Origin: Gordonia zhenghanii
GTDB lineage: Bacteria; Actinomycetota; Actinomycetes; Mycobacteriales; Mycobacteriaceae
Assembly (NCBI RefSeq): GCF_021738965.1
Contig: NZ_JAKKOQ010000001.1
Coordinates: 372,001 to 436,000, forward strand
Reading direction: 5' to 3'
DNA length: 64,000 nucleotides
Shown: positions 1 to 10,397 of the stretch, piece by piece
Layout: each line of letters begins with the position of its first letter
How positions within the stretch are numbered: the first letter of the stretch is position 1
Made by a program: the position numbers and the translations under genes
The notes under the pieces: model-generated
The model's database searches: none
Seen by the model: only the letters and a program-made list of their open reading frames with translations
Told to the model about the DNA's origin: nothing

Positions 1-3000
1 CGGGCTCGCCTGATCTCTCATGACCGGCACGACCACACCCTCGCCGTCGTGATCCATCACCTCGCCGCGGACGGCTGGTCACTCGGTCCGCTCGCCGACG
101 ATCTCGCCGCGGCCTACCGCGCGCGGCGCGTGGATCAGGCTCCGACGTGGGCCGAGCTGCCAGTCACCTACCGGCAGAGCGCCGCGGACCGGCACGCCTG
201 GCTCGACGATCCTGCGTCGGACGCCGGCGCTCAGCTCGAGTACTGGGCGCGCGTCCTCGCCGATGCCCCCGTCGACACCGAATTGCCCTACGACCGTTCC
301 CCGTCGCACGCCGATCGCCGTTCGGGCGCACATGTGCGGGCGCCGATCGACGCCGCCACCCGCGGTCGTCTCATGTCGCTGGCGAGCAGGTACGACACCA
401 CGCCGTTCATGGTGGTGCACGCGGCGGTGGCCGCGCTCCTGCGGACGATGTCGAGCATCGACGACGTCATCGTCGGAACTCCGGTTTCGGGACGCGGCGA
501 CGACGAACTCGATCCGTTGATCGGCATGTTCGTCAACACTCTCGCGCTGCGTACTCCGGTCGACAAGAACGCGGCGTTCTCGGACCTCCTGTCCATCGTT
601 CGCGAACGCGATCTGGCCGCATTCGACAACGCGGACGTACCGTTCGATCGGGTGGTCACCGACTTGAACCCCGCTCGCAGCAGCAGCGGCCAGCCCTACT
701 TCGACGTGTCCGTCGCACTCGAGGACGCCGCCCAGATCCGTCTGGACATCGCAGGCCTCGCCGCGACTGCCGCCAAGATCGATATCGGGACCAGCAAATT
801 CGACCTCGAGTTCACCATCATCGACCGTGCCGACGACAGCCTCGGGATGGATCTCGACCTCGGCTACGCCGACGAACTCTTCGACCGGGTGACAGCCGCG
901 GGCCTGGCCTCGCGCTACGTCCGACTCCTGCAGACGGTCACCGCCGAGCCCGGCATGTCGATCGGGGACGCGTGCGTACTCGATCCCGCGGACCGTCTCG
1001 ACCTCGTGCCCGCGGTCGGCGGCGGACGACGCCCCGTGGAACATCTCACGCAGTTGCTCGGTTCGGCAGCGGCTGCCGAACCGTTCCGTCCCGCGATCGT
1101 GGATGCGGCGGGTCGCCTGCGGCTCACCTATCGCGAACTGGACGAGGCCTCCAACGCTCTCGCCAGAACCCTCATCGACAAGGGCGCCGGACCAGAGAGC
1201 TATGTGGCGGTGTCCCTGCCTCGCGGCGTGGACTGGATGGTCGCGGTGTGGGCCGTCGCCAAATCGGGCGCGGCGTGGGTACCGGTCGACCCCTCATACC
1301 CACCGGTCCGGACCGAGTTCATGCTCGACGACTCCGGTGCGTCCGTCATCGTCACCGACACCGCGTCGGCGACGCAGTTGCCGACCACGACCGCGCACAC
1401 AGTGGTCGTACTCGACGCAGACGACGTCCGGACTCCGCGGCCCGGCGACGACGTCTCGGCGGTCACCGACGCCGACCGCATCGCGCCGGTCGACGTCGAT
1501 CAGCCCGCGTACCTGATCTACACCTCCGGGACCACTGGTCGACCCAAGGGCGTCGTGGTGAGCCATCGCGGTCTCGCCGACTTCGCCGCCGAGCAGGTGT
1601 CCAGTCTGTCGCTGACCGGAGACAGCCGCACGCTGCATCTGGCGTCACCGAGCTTCGATGCGTCCGTGCTCGAAGTGATCATGGCGGTCAGCGCCGGGGC
1701 GAGCATGTGCATCGCGCCTGCGGACATCGTCGGCGGCGGTGAGCTGTCCGCACTGATGGCCGACGCCGCGATCACCCACGCGTTCCTCACCCCGTCGCTC
1801 CTGACGACGATGTCGCCCGACGACCTCCCGCGCTTGCGCACCCTGGTCATCGGCGGCGAGCATCCCAACGCCGAGTCCGTCCGGCGCTGGTCGGCCGGCC
1901 GTCGTCTGATCAATGCGTACGGCCCCACTGAGACCACCGTGGTCGCAACCATGTCGCAGGGCCTGGATGCGACCGACTCGGTGACGATTGGCCGGCCCAT
2001 CCGCGGCGTGTCCGCGCTGGTGCTCGACGAACGGCTCCGACCGGTGGCGCCCGGCGTAGTCGGCGAGCTGTATCTGTGCGGCTCGCACCTCGCTCGGGGC
2101 TACCACGGGGCACGGCCGTTGACGTCCAAGCGTTTCGTGGCGAACCCGTACGGCGAGTCCGGCGAACGGATGTATCGCACGGGCGACCTGGTCCGCTGGA
2201 CCGCGAGCCACGCCCTCGAGTTCCGCGGACGCGCCGACCATCAGGCCAAAGTGCGAGGCCATCGCATTGAACTGGGCGAGGTCGATGCCGCACTGCTCGC
2301 CGACGACGCCGTTCAGAACGTCGTCACGATCGTGTCCGGGACTCACGACGCCGCTCGGCTCGTCGCCTATGCCACGGCGCCCCGGGGCGAAGTACTCGAC
2401 GACGCCGCGCTCCGCGGCGTCCGTGACCGACTCACCGACCGGCTCCCCCGCCACATGGTCCCTACGACGATCATCGCGCTCGATGAGATCCCGGTGACGC
2501 ACGCGGGCAAGATCGACACCCGGGCGCTGCCCGCGCCCGAGACCACGTGGGATCGACACGCGCGCACTCCCCTGCGGGGCGACGCCGAACTCGCGGTCGC
2601 CGACGAGATCGCTCGCGTGCTGGGCATCAGCGCCGATCATCTCGGCCGCGAGTCCGACTTCTTCGAGCTCGGCGGCAACTCCTTGTCGGCCACCCAGTTG
2701 GCGACGGCACTCGAGAATCGCACCACCGCCCACGTGCCCGTGCGTGCCCTGTTCGACAACCCCGACGTCGCCGCGATCGCTCGGCTGATCGGCGACACCG
2801 CTGACACCGGTCTCGTCCGCGACGAGCAGCCGAGGGCCCCACTCGTGCACGACGACAATCCCGACGGCCCTGCCGAACCCGGTTCCGCTCAGCAGCAACT
2901 CTGGTTCCTCAATCAGCTCGCGGGCCCCGACGAGGGCGCGGCCTACAACATCGCGTTCGCTCTCCACCTGGACGGCGACCTCGACGTCCAGGCGCTCGAG

Positions 3001-6000
3001 GGCGCGCTACGGCACACCGTCGGCCGGCACGAGCCGCTGCGCACGCGATACCCCGCACACGACGGGCACCCGACACTCGACGTGCTCGAGGACGTCGACG
3101 TGACGCTGACTGAGGATCTCGCCACTGACGACGAATGGGAGCAGCAGGCACGCGCGATCGCCGCGCAGCCGTTCGACCTGACCGTCGAAGGCCCACTCCG
3201 CCTGGCCTTGCACCGTCTTCCCAGCGTGGACGACCGACCGGCACGGCACCGACTGACACTGGTCATCCACCACATCGCCGCTGACGGAGCCTCCATGACT
3301 CCGCTCGCCCGCGACATCGGGTCGGCGTACGCCGACCTGCACGCTGGTCGTGACCCGCAGCAACCGGCGCCCGCCTTCTCCTACAGCGACTATCTGCGCT
3401 GGCAGGCCGCCGGACTCGCAGGCGGATCGCACTCCCAGTCGGCGACGCGCTTGGACGAGCTCACCTCGTGGTGGCGCGAGAACCTGGCGGGGATGGGCCA
3501 CGCTCCCGTCCTCGCATCCGATCTCGCCACCACCGACCAGCCGACCGCGACCGGCCGCGCGGGCGTGATCGAGACAGCGTTCGAGGACGACCTCCGCGCC
3601 GCCCTGCAGACTCACACCGTCTCGGGAATCACCGATTTCATGACTGTGCACGCGGTCCTCGCAGCTCTGCTCCATCGGATGTCTGCCGACCCGTCCGCAC
3701 ATGTCGAGACCGGGGTAAGCGACCTCGTGATCGGCACACCGGTCGCAGGCCGACCAGATCCCGGACTCGCAGATCTGGTCGGGATGTTCGTGAACTCGGT
3801 ACCGCTGCGCACCCGTGTCGACTCGAATGCTCCGTTCACCGAGTTGCTCGCCGCCGTCCGCGACGCCGACCTCGACGCCATCGCGAACGCCGACATGCCG
3901 TTCGAGAAGTTGGTGGCCGCCATCGCACCGCCTCGCACCGGACGACACCCGCTCTTCGACATCGCCGTCACACTCGACGACGCCGTCGGCGGCGGCGCCG
4001 AAGTCCAGCTCCCAGACGTGACTGCGTCCGCCCATGAGATCGGTACCGGCGGAGCACGTTTCGGCCTGGAACTGCGCATTCGTGACGGCGTCGCGCGCTT
4101 CACCTACGACGTCGGGCTCTACAGCGAGCAACGGATCGCCGACCTCGCACAGCGATTCACCGGACTCGCCCGACAGATCGCCGACGACCCCGAACGTCGG
4201 ATCGGCGACTTCGAACTCACGCGCGCAACCGACGGCCCCGCCGACGCACACGCCGCAGCGTCCGAACCGGTCCACCTGGCCGACCTCGTCGACCGCGCGG
4301 TACGTACCCGACCCGACGCCGTCGCCCTCGACGACGGCGCCGTCCGACTCACCTATCGCGATGCGGGCCGGCTCTCGGACCGGTGGGCGCGAGCCCTGAC
4401 TGCGTGCGGTGTGGGCTCGGACGACATCGTCGCGGTCTCAATCGAGAGGTCGACGGAGTCGGTGCTCGCCACGTGGGCGATCGCCAAGACCGGAGCCGCC
4501 GTCATGCCGGTGGATCCGAGGTATCCGGCCGGCCGCGTCCACCACATGCTCGCCGACTCTGGTGCCACGATCGGCATCACCACGTCGTCGCATCGCGACG
4601 ATCAACTCCGACCGAGCGGTCCCGCTGATCTGCGGTGGATCACCGTCGACGAGTTGACGGCGGACCTGCCTGGTGCGCGCGGCCTGTTACGCGATCGGCC
4701 GGCTCGACGAGTCGACGGCTGCGCGTACATCGTTTACACCTCCGGCACCACCGGAGTCCCGAAGGGTACATCGATCACCCACCGCGGGCTCGCCGCGTTC
4801 GCCGCGACCCAGACGCGCCGCTACGGCGTGGATTCGACTAGCCGGACCCTGCACTTCGCTTCGCCCGGCTTCGACGCCGCGATGCTCGAACTGCTCCTCG
4901 CGCTCGACGCCTGCGCCACGATGGTGATCGCCCCTACCTCGATCTACGGCGGTGACGAACTGACCGAGTTCCTCGCCGAGGAACAGGTCACTCATGCATT
5001 CGTGACCCCTGCGGCGATGTCTGCCGCTGCCCCGCGTGACCTTCCGGACCTGCGGTGCCTCGGGGTCGGCGGCGAGTCTTTCGGCCGCGAGCTCGTCGCA
5101 CGGTGGGGAGCCGATCGCACCTTCTTGAACTGCTACGGACCGACCGAGGCCACCATCGTGGCGATGATCGCGTCGATTACCCCTGGCGCGCCGATCACCA
5201 TCGGCACTCCGGTGGACGGTGTCCGCGCCGTCGTTCTCGACTCACGTCTTCGGCCGGTGCCGCCGTTCGTCCCCGCCGACCTGTACCTGATGGGGCCCGG
5301 CCTGGCCCGGGGCTACCTGAACCGGCCCGGCCAGACGTCGACGGCCTTCGTCTCGGCGATCGACGGATCGGGCCGACGCATGTACCGGACGGGCGATCTC
5401 GCCTCGACCGATCTCACCGGAACCGTCACCTTCCAAGGACGCAACGACCGGCAGGTCAAGGTCCGCGGATTCCGTATCGAACTGGACGAGATCGACTCGG
5501 CTCTCGCCGGGCACCCAGACGTCGGCGCCGCGGTCACCGAGGTTCATGGGTCCGGCGACGCAGCTCGCCTGGTCAGCTATGTGACCGGCCTCGGCGACGG
5601 TTCGGCGAGGCCGGCGGAGATCGTCGCGTTAGCCGCGCAGCGGCTCCCCCGGCAGATGCTTCCGTCGATCATCGTTCCGATCGACGCGATCCCGATGACG
5701 GTCAACGGCAAGGTCGACAGGGCCGCGTTGCCCGCACCCGAGCCTGCTGCGCACACCTCGTCGCGCCGCCCGGCGGGCGACGCAGAGGAGGTGCTCGCCG
5801 ACCTGGTCGCCGACACCTTGGGACTACCCGATGGCAGCGTCGGAGCCGACGACGACTTCTTCGCGCTCGGGGGCACCTCGCTCGCAGCGACGACGTTGGT
5901 CAGTCGGATCAACGCCGTTCATCGCGGCGATCCGATCCGCGTCCGGTCGGTCTTCGACGACCCGATCATCGCCCGGCTCGCGCGGCTGCTCGATATCGAT

Positions 6001-9000
6001 CCCAATGTAGATCCCCGGGTCGATCCGAGCACCGCGCACGACGACGTCTCCGCGATCGTCTCACCGGATCGTCCGATGCGCTTTCCGCTGGCGCCCATGC
6101 AGCGCCGGATCTGGTCGCTGCACCGCAGCGATCCGGACGCCCTCGACTACGCGATGCCCTTCATGCTGCAGCTGCACGGCACCCTCGACGCCAAAGCTCT
6201 GCGCGACTCCCTCGTTGATGTGGTTACCCGCCACGCCGTTCTGCGGACGTTCTACACCGACACTGCCGACGGTCCCGTCGGCATGGTGTCCGACGATCCC
6301 GAACAGGTCGTCGGTGACATCCAGACCGACGGCATCGAGGCAGATGCGACCGGTCCCGAGTCGATGCTCGCCGCCCTGCTCGCGCGCCCGTTCGACCTCA
6401 CCCGCGACGCACCGCTGCGGGCGCTACTCACCGGCGACGGCGAATCTCACGCACTGGTCCTCGTCCTGCACCACATCGCCGCGGACGGCGGGTCCATGCC
6501 GACCATCGTCGGCGACCTGCTCGAGGCGTATCGCGACCGAACCGGAGCTGCCTCGCACCGCGCGCCGCGGCCGCCTGCGATACCGGACTACCGCGATTAC
6601 GCACTCGCATCAGACGCCGTCCGCGAATCTGCGGATCTCGAGTACTGGACGTCCGCGCTGACCGGCGCTCCGGCCGTCACGAGTGTGGACGCCGATCCCG
6701 CACGGGCCGATCAGACCGGCGGATCCACCGTCGAACTACCGATCGACGACGCGCTGCGCGACGAGGTCGCCGCCTTCGCTCGCACCAACTCGACGTCCGC
6801 GTTCACCGTCCTTCACACCGCGCTGGCAGTGCTGCTCAATCGACTCGGAGCCGGTGACGACCTGGTGATCGGAACGCCGGTCGATACGCGCGCCGCGTGG
6901 AGCCCTGGAACCGAGGCAGGCCTGGACCTGCGCGCGATGGTCGGAATGTTCGTCAACACCGTCGCGCTGCGCACGACGATCGATCGAAACGCGAGCGCAC
7001 AATCACTCCTGGAGCGTGTGCGGTCTCAGGACCTCGATGCCTGGGATCACCTCGCAGCGCCATTCGACGACGTGGTCTCGACTCTCAATCCGACTCGCGT
7101 CTCGGGTCGTAGCCCGCTGTTCCAGGTAGCCCTGTCAGTTCACGACTTCGTCGGCTCGATCGCAGGCGAGCAACTTCCGGTGTCTGCGGATCTGGTCGGC
7201 GAGATCGCCGAACTCGATACGCACACCGCGAAGTTCGACTTGCAGTTCACCGTCACCGGAATGAACTCGCAGTCGAGGGAGCCTCGGCTCGCGTTGACAT
7301 ACGCGCGAAATCGATACGGTCATGCGGACGCAAAACAGCTAGGTGTGCGTCTGCTGCGTGTGGTCCGCGCCCTCGTCACCGACCCACAACGCTGCATCGG
7401 CGACATCCGCATCACCGATCCGCTAGAAGTCGCTCGCCTCGCTCCGTTGTCCGGGTCCTCGGCGACGCGTCCGCGCACATACTCGGATCTGCTCGACGAC
7501 GCGGTCCGGCGTAACCCCGGCGGCGTCGCCGTCACCATCGGGGACCCCGCGAGGACCACGGTCGACGTCACCTATCTCGACATGTACGAGCGGGCCAACC
7601 GCCTGGCCCGACAGCTGTTGAACCGGGGCGTGGCGCGAGACCCGGAGTCGGTCGTCGCCGTGGCGATCCCCCGGTCACTAGAGGCGATCGTGGCGATCTG
7701 GGCGATCGTCCGGACCGGAGCCGCGTACGTCCCCATCGACCCGATGTACCCGGCTGACCGGATCGCGCACATGCTCCACGACGCGGGCGCCGGCCTGATC
7801 ATCACGACGTCCGATCACGCGAGCACACTGCCCGCTCGCGGCACGCCGACCCTCGTGATCGACGAGTCCGCCGTGCGACGAGAGCTGGCGTCGACCTCAC
7901 CCGCGCCGATCAGCGACGACGAGCTGCCGCGGCCGATCGACCTCGATCAGTTGGCCTACATGATCTACACATCGGGTTCCACTGGAACTCCCAAGGGCGT
8001 GCTCGTTCCGCACCGCGGGCTCGCCGCAGTCCACGACGAGCTCGCCGCCCGCATGTCGCCCGACACCACCTCGCGCGTTCTGCACTTCGCCTCACCGAGC
8101 TTCGACGCCTCAGTGCTCGAGTTCCTGTTGGCGGCGGCAGGCGCATCCGCTCTGGTCGTCGCACCGACGACTGTCTACGGCGGAGCCGACCTGGAGGGCG
8201 TCATATCGCGCAGGCAGGTGACACACGCGTTCATCACTCCAGCGGCCGTGTCGACCATGTCGGCCGACGACACGTCATCGCTCACCACGCTCGCGGTCGG
8301 CGGTGAAGCCGTCTCGACCGACCTGGTGCGGATGTGGGCCCCTGGTCGGACCCTCCTCAACGTGTATGGCCCGACCGAGACGACCATCATCACCACGGGC
8401 TCGGAACCTCTGGTCGCGGACGATCGCGTCACCATCGGACGTCCGAACAACGGGGTGTCAGTCGTCGTTCTCGACAATCGTCTGCACCCGGTTCCCGCGG
8501 GTGTTCCCGGCGAGCTCTACCTCCTCGGGCCCCAGGTCACCCGCGGCTACCACGGGCGCCGCGCACTGACCTCGACGCGCTACCCCGCGGCCCCGATGGT
8601 CCTCGGTCCCGAGTTCGCCGGGCAGCGAATGTACCGTACGGGCGACCTGGTCCGGTGGAACCACGACGGACACCTCGGTTACATCGGTCGCACCGACGAT
8701 CAAGTACAGGTGCGTGGCTTCCGCGTCGAACTGGGCGAGATCGACGACGCGTTGTCTTCGGTGCCCGGTGTCCGTGCCGCCGTCACGGTCGCCGACCACA
8801 CGCCCGGCCAGACGGTTCTACACAGCTATGTGACACCCGCCGGCGATTCGGGGGCGCTCGGCTGGGCCCCACTCGAGCCAGGATCGGTACGTCGGGCCCT
8901 CGTCCGGCGACTGCCCCGGCACATGGTCCCCAGCACAGTCACCGTCTTGGACCGGCTCCCGCTGACCGCGGTCGGAAAAGTCGATCGACGCGCACTGCCT

Positions 9001-10095
9001 CGCCCGACCGTGCCGACGACTGTCGGCGGCGACGCCCCGATCGGTGCTGCCGAACAGCGGATCGCCGACACGTTCGCGGACGTCCTCGGGGTCGACTCGG
9101 TGGACCGCGGCGACAACTTCTTCGACCTCGGCGGCGACTCCTTGCGTGCGACCACGCTCGTGACGAGTCTCCGGCAGGCGGGCCTTCAGGTCACGGTTCC
9201 CGACGTGTTCGCTGCGCCTACCCCCGCCGAACTCGCGGCCGACCTGGCCGACGACGCCTCAGATCGTCAGTCGTCGCCTGCCCTGGCCCCACTGTTGACG
9301 CTGCGGCGGGGCGACCCGGGCGCGGGCATGGCTCCGCTGTTCGCGATCCACCCGGCGATCGGCCTGGCGTGGAGTTTCACGACGCTGCTGCCGCACGTCG
9401 ACGACGACCGTGCGGTGTACGGACTGCAGAATCCCACGCTGTCGGGAGCCCAGGCCGCAGAGTCGATCGAAGAACTCGCCGCCGACTACCTCCGGCGTAT
9501 CCGCGAAGTGGCTCCGCACGGACCCTATCGACTCCTCGGCTGGTCCCTGGGCGGACTGATCGCGCAGGAGGTCGGAGTCGCACTGCAACGCGCCGGGGAA
9601 CGAGTGGAACAGTTGACACTCCTCGACTCGTACGTGTTGGCCGATCACGCCGGCTTAGCGGGCGGCGAATCCCTGCGAGATCTGCTCGGAGAGTTCGGCA
9701 TCGACACCTCCGACATGGTCAACGATCCCGACGGGTCGGCCGTCTCGACCGCCGTCCGCGCTGCGGGCGGACCGTTGGCCGAGCTGTCCGACGACGACCT
9801 CGAGGCGGTCCGTGCGACGTTCGAGTCCGCCGCGTCCCTCGCCTGCCGGTGGGTTCCGCGAGTCTTCGAAGGCGATGCCGTGTTCATCACCGCCGACCGA
9901 GGTGGCACCGGAGTCGAGGCCCGCGCCGACTGGATCGATATCGTCACCGGATCCCTCGCCGACGTACACGTCGACTGCACTCATGCCCGAATGTTGCTGC
10001 CCGACAACGTTGCTCAGTACGGGCACGTTGTCGAGAACAGTCCATCGAACCAGGGACGCGGCGACCGCCGCGACACCCCACGAGAGGAGAACTGA
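1..10095 (+). CDS. Non-ribosomal peptide synthetase, three C-terminal modules plus thioesterase (5' truncated)
   Basis: The reading frame is open from base 1, so the true start lies upstream. Domain order by base position is: partial condensation domain (HHLAADG near 55-75) to about 960; adenylation A1 about 1030-2520 (IYTSGTTGRPKG); carrier T1 about 2580-2790 (LGGNSL); C2 about 2870-4200 (HHIAADG); A2 about 4260-5740; T2 about 5780-6000 (LGGTSL); C3 about 6070-7420 (HHIAADG); A3 about 7450-9000; T3 about 9030-9260 (LGGDSL); thioesterase about 9310-10060 with GWSLGG. No epimerase domain is visible. It should add three residues and release the peptide by hydrolysis or cyclisation. Pocket residues read by eye against GrsA are DALFVGAVVK, DALFGGCIVK and DALFAGVIIK. 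They are hydrophobic, but I cannot assign substrates. The product is unknown. The stop overlaps the mbtH-like start by one base. Confidence 0.96.
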   Translation, partial: RARLISHDRHDHTLAVVIHHLAADGWSLGPLADDLAAAYRARRVDQAPTWAELPVTYRQSAADRHAWLDDPASDAGAQLEYWARVLADAPVDTELPYDRSPSHADRRSGAHVRAPIDAATRGRLMSLASRYDTTPFMVVHAAVAALLRTMSSIDDVIVGTPVSGRGDDELDPLIGMFVNTLALRTPVDKNAAFSDLLSIVRERDLAAFDNADVPFDRVVTDLNPARSSSGQPYFDVSVALEDAAQIRLDIAGLAATAAKIDIGTSKFDLEFTIIDRADDSLGMDLDLGYADELFDRVTAAGLASRYVRLLQTVTAEPGMSIGDACVLDPADRLDLVPAVGGGRRPVEHLTQLLGSAAAAEPFRPAIVDAAGRLRLTYRELDEASNALARTLIDKGAGPESYVAVSLPRGVDWMVAVWAVAKSGAAWVPVDPSYPPVRTEFMLDDSGASVIVTDTASATQLPTTTAHTVVVLDADDVRTPRPGDDVSAVTDADRIAPVDVDQPAYLIYTSGTTGRPKGVVVSHRGLADFAAEQVSSLSLTGDSRTLHLASPSFDASVLEVIMAVSAGASMCIAPADIVGGGELSALMADAAITHAFLTPSLLTTMSPDDLPRLRTLVIGGEHPNAESVRRWSAGRRLINAYGPTETTVVATMSQGLDATDSVTIGRPIRGVSALVLDERLRPVAPGVVGELYLCGSHLARGYHGARPLTSKRFVANPYGESGERMYRTGDLVRWTASHALEFRGRADHQAKVRGHRIELGEVDAALLADDAVQNVVTIVSGTHDAARLVAYATAPRGEVLDDAALRGVRDRLTDRLPRHMVPTTIIALDEIPVTHAGKIDTRALPAPETTWDRHARTPLRGDAELAVADEIARVLGISADHLGRESDFFELGGNSLSATQLATALENRTTAHVPVRALFDNPDVAAIARLIGDTADTGLVRDEQPRAPLVHDDNPDGPAEPGSAQQQLWFLNQLAGPDEGAAYNIAFALHLDGDLDVQALEGALRHTVGRHEPLRTRYPAHDGHPTLDVLEDVDVTLTEDLATDDEWEQQARAIAAQPFDLTVEGPLRLALHRLPSVDDRPARHRLTLVIHHIAADGASMTPLARDIGSAYADLHAGRDPQQPAPAFSYSDYLRWQAAGLAGGSHSQSATRLDELTSWWRENLAGMGHAPVLASDLATTDQPTATGRAGVIETAFEDDLRAALQTHTVSGITDFMTVHAVLAALLHRMSADPSAHVETGVSDLVIGTPVAGRPDPGLADLVGMFVNSVPLRTRVDSNAPFTELLAAVRDADLDAIANADMPFEKLVAAIAPPRTGRHPLFDIAVTLDDAVGGGAEVQLPDVTASAHEIGTGGARFGLELRIRDGVARFTYDVGLYSEQRIADLAQRFTGLARQIADDPERRIGDFELTRATDGPADAHAAASEPVHLADLVDRAVRTRPDAVALDDGAVRLTYRDAGRLSDRWARALTACGVGSDDIVAVSIERSTESVLATWAIAKTGAAVMPVDPRYPAGRVHHMLADSGATIGITTSSHRDDQLRPSGPADLRWITVDELTADLPGARGLLRDRPARRVDGCAYIVYTSGTTGVPKGTSITHRGLAAFAATQTRRYGVDSTSRTLHFASPGFDAAMLELLLALDACATMVIAPTSIYGGDELTEFLAEEQVTHAFVTPAAMSAAAPRDLPDLRCLGVGGESFGRELVARWGADRTFLNCYGPTEATIVAMIASITPGAPITIGTPVDGVRAVVLDSRLRPVPPFVPADLYLMGPGLARGYLNRPGQTSTAFVSAIDGSGRRMYRTGDLASTDLTGTVTFQGRNDRQVKVRGFRIELDEIDSALAGHPDVGAAVTEVHGSGDAARLVSYVTGLGDGSARPAEIVALAAQRLPRQMLPSIIVPIDAIPMTVNGKVDRAALPAPEPAAHTSSRRPAGDAEEVLADLVADTLGLPDGSVGADDDFFALGGTSLAATTLVSRINAVHRGDPIRVRSVFDDPIIARLARLLDIDPNVDPRVDPSTAHDDVSAIVSPDRPMRFPLAPMQRRIWSLHRSDPDALDYAMPFMLQLHGTLDAKALRDSLVDVVTRHAVLRTFYTDTADGPVGMVSDDPEQVVGDIQTDGIEADATGPESMLAALLARPFDLTRDAPLRALLTGDGESHALVLVLHHIAADGGSMPTIVGDLLEAYRDRTGAASHRAPRPPAIPDYRDYALASDAVRESADLEYWTSALTGAPAVTSVDADPARADQTGGSTVELPIDDALRDEVAAFARTNSTSAFTVLHTALAVLLNRLGAGDDLVIGTPVDTRAAWSPGTEAGLDLRAMVGMFVNTVALRTTIDRNASAQSLLERVRSQDLDAWDHLAAPFDDVVSTLNPTRVSGRSPLFQVALSVHDFVGSIAGEQLPVSADLVGEIAELDTHTAKFDLQFTVTGMNSQSREPRLALTYARNRYGHADAKQLGVRLLRVVRALVTDPQRCIGDIRITDPLEVARLAPLSGSSATRPRTYSDLLDDAVRRNPGGVAVTIGDPARTTVDVTYLDMYERANRLARQLLNRGVARDPESVVAVAIPRSLEAIVAIWAIVRTGAAYVPIDPMYPADRIAHMLHDAGAGLIITTSDHASTLPARGTPTLVIDESAVRRELASTSPAPISDDELPRPIDLDQLAYMIYTSGSTGTPKGVLVPHRGLAAVHDELAARMSPDTTSRVLHFASPSFDASVLEFLLAAAGASALVVAPTTVYGGADLEGVISRRQVTHAFITPAAVSTMSADDTSSLTTLAVGGEAVSTDLVRMWAPGRTLLNVYGPTETTIITTGSEPLVADDRVTIGRPNNGVSVVVLDNRLHPVPAGVPGELYLLGPQVTRGYHGRRALTSTRYPAAPMVLGPEFAGQRMYRTGDLVRWNHDGHLGYIGRTDDQVQVRGFRVELGEIDDALSSVPGVRAAVTVADHTPGQTVLHSYVTPAGDSGALGWAPLEPGSVRRALVRRLPRHMVPSTVTVLDRLPLTAVGKVDRRALPRPTVPTTVGGDAPIGAAEQRIADTFADVLGVDSVDRGDNFFDLGGDSLRATTLVTSLRQAGLQVTVPDVFAAPTPAELAADLADDASDRQSSPALAPLLTLRRGDPGAGMAPLFAIHPAIGLAWSFTTLLPHVDDDRAVYGLQNPTLSGAQAAESIEELAADYLRRIREVAPHGPYRLLGWSLGGLIAQEVGVALQRAGERVEQLTLLDSYVLADHAGLAGGESLRDLLGEFGIDTSDMVNDPDGSAVSTAVRAAGGPLAELSDDDLEAVRATFESAASLACRWVPRVFEGDAVFITADRGGTGVEARADWIDIVTGSLADVHVDCTHARMLLPDNVAQYGHVVENSPSNQGRGDRRDTPREEN

Positions 10096-10397
10096 TGAGC
10101 CCCAACCCATTCGACGACACCGACGCCACCTTCACAGTGCTGGTCAACCACGAGCTGCAGCACTCATTGTGGCCCGAGTTCGCACCTGTGCCCCACGGTT
10201 GGACGCCGGTGTTCGGTCCCGAAGGGCACGCCGAATGCCTCGAATACGTCGAGTCCAACTGGACCGACATGCGGCCGGCGAGCCTCGTCGCATCGATGGA
10301 GCGGGCCGCAGACCGCAAACGCGCCGCCGCCACGCAAGCGACGATCATCGATCACCGGGAGGAAGTCCGTGGGACGGCACAACGCAAGCACGCTTGA
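10095..10397 (+). CDS. MbtH-like NRPS accessory protein
   Basis: This 100-residue protein carries the MbtH family signature: NHELQHSLWP near residues 17-26, GW, then CLEYVESNWTDMRP. MbtH proteins bind adenylation domains and help them fold or activate amino acids, so its partner is presumably the NRPS just upstream. Its ATG shares one base with the NRPS stop (TGATG), which indicates translational coupling. Family members are usually about 70 residues. This one has roughly 30 extra basic, Ala-rich residues at the C-terminus, and the last 29 bases of the gene overlap the next gene. The tail may simply result from stop codon placement. Confidence 0.93.
   Translation: MSPNPFDDTDATFTVLVNHELQHSLWPEFAPVPHGWTPVFGPEGHAECLEYVESNWTDMRPASLVASMERAADRKRAAATQATIIDHREEVRGTAQRKHA

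Noticed and set aside
8334..10397. 687-codon frame running into the mbtH-like gene
   Set aside because: Upstream part is an out-of-frame shadow of the NRPS. Only the last 100 codons (from 10095) are real.
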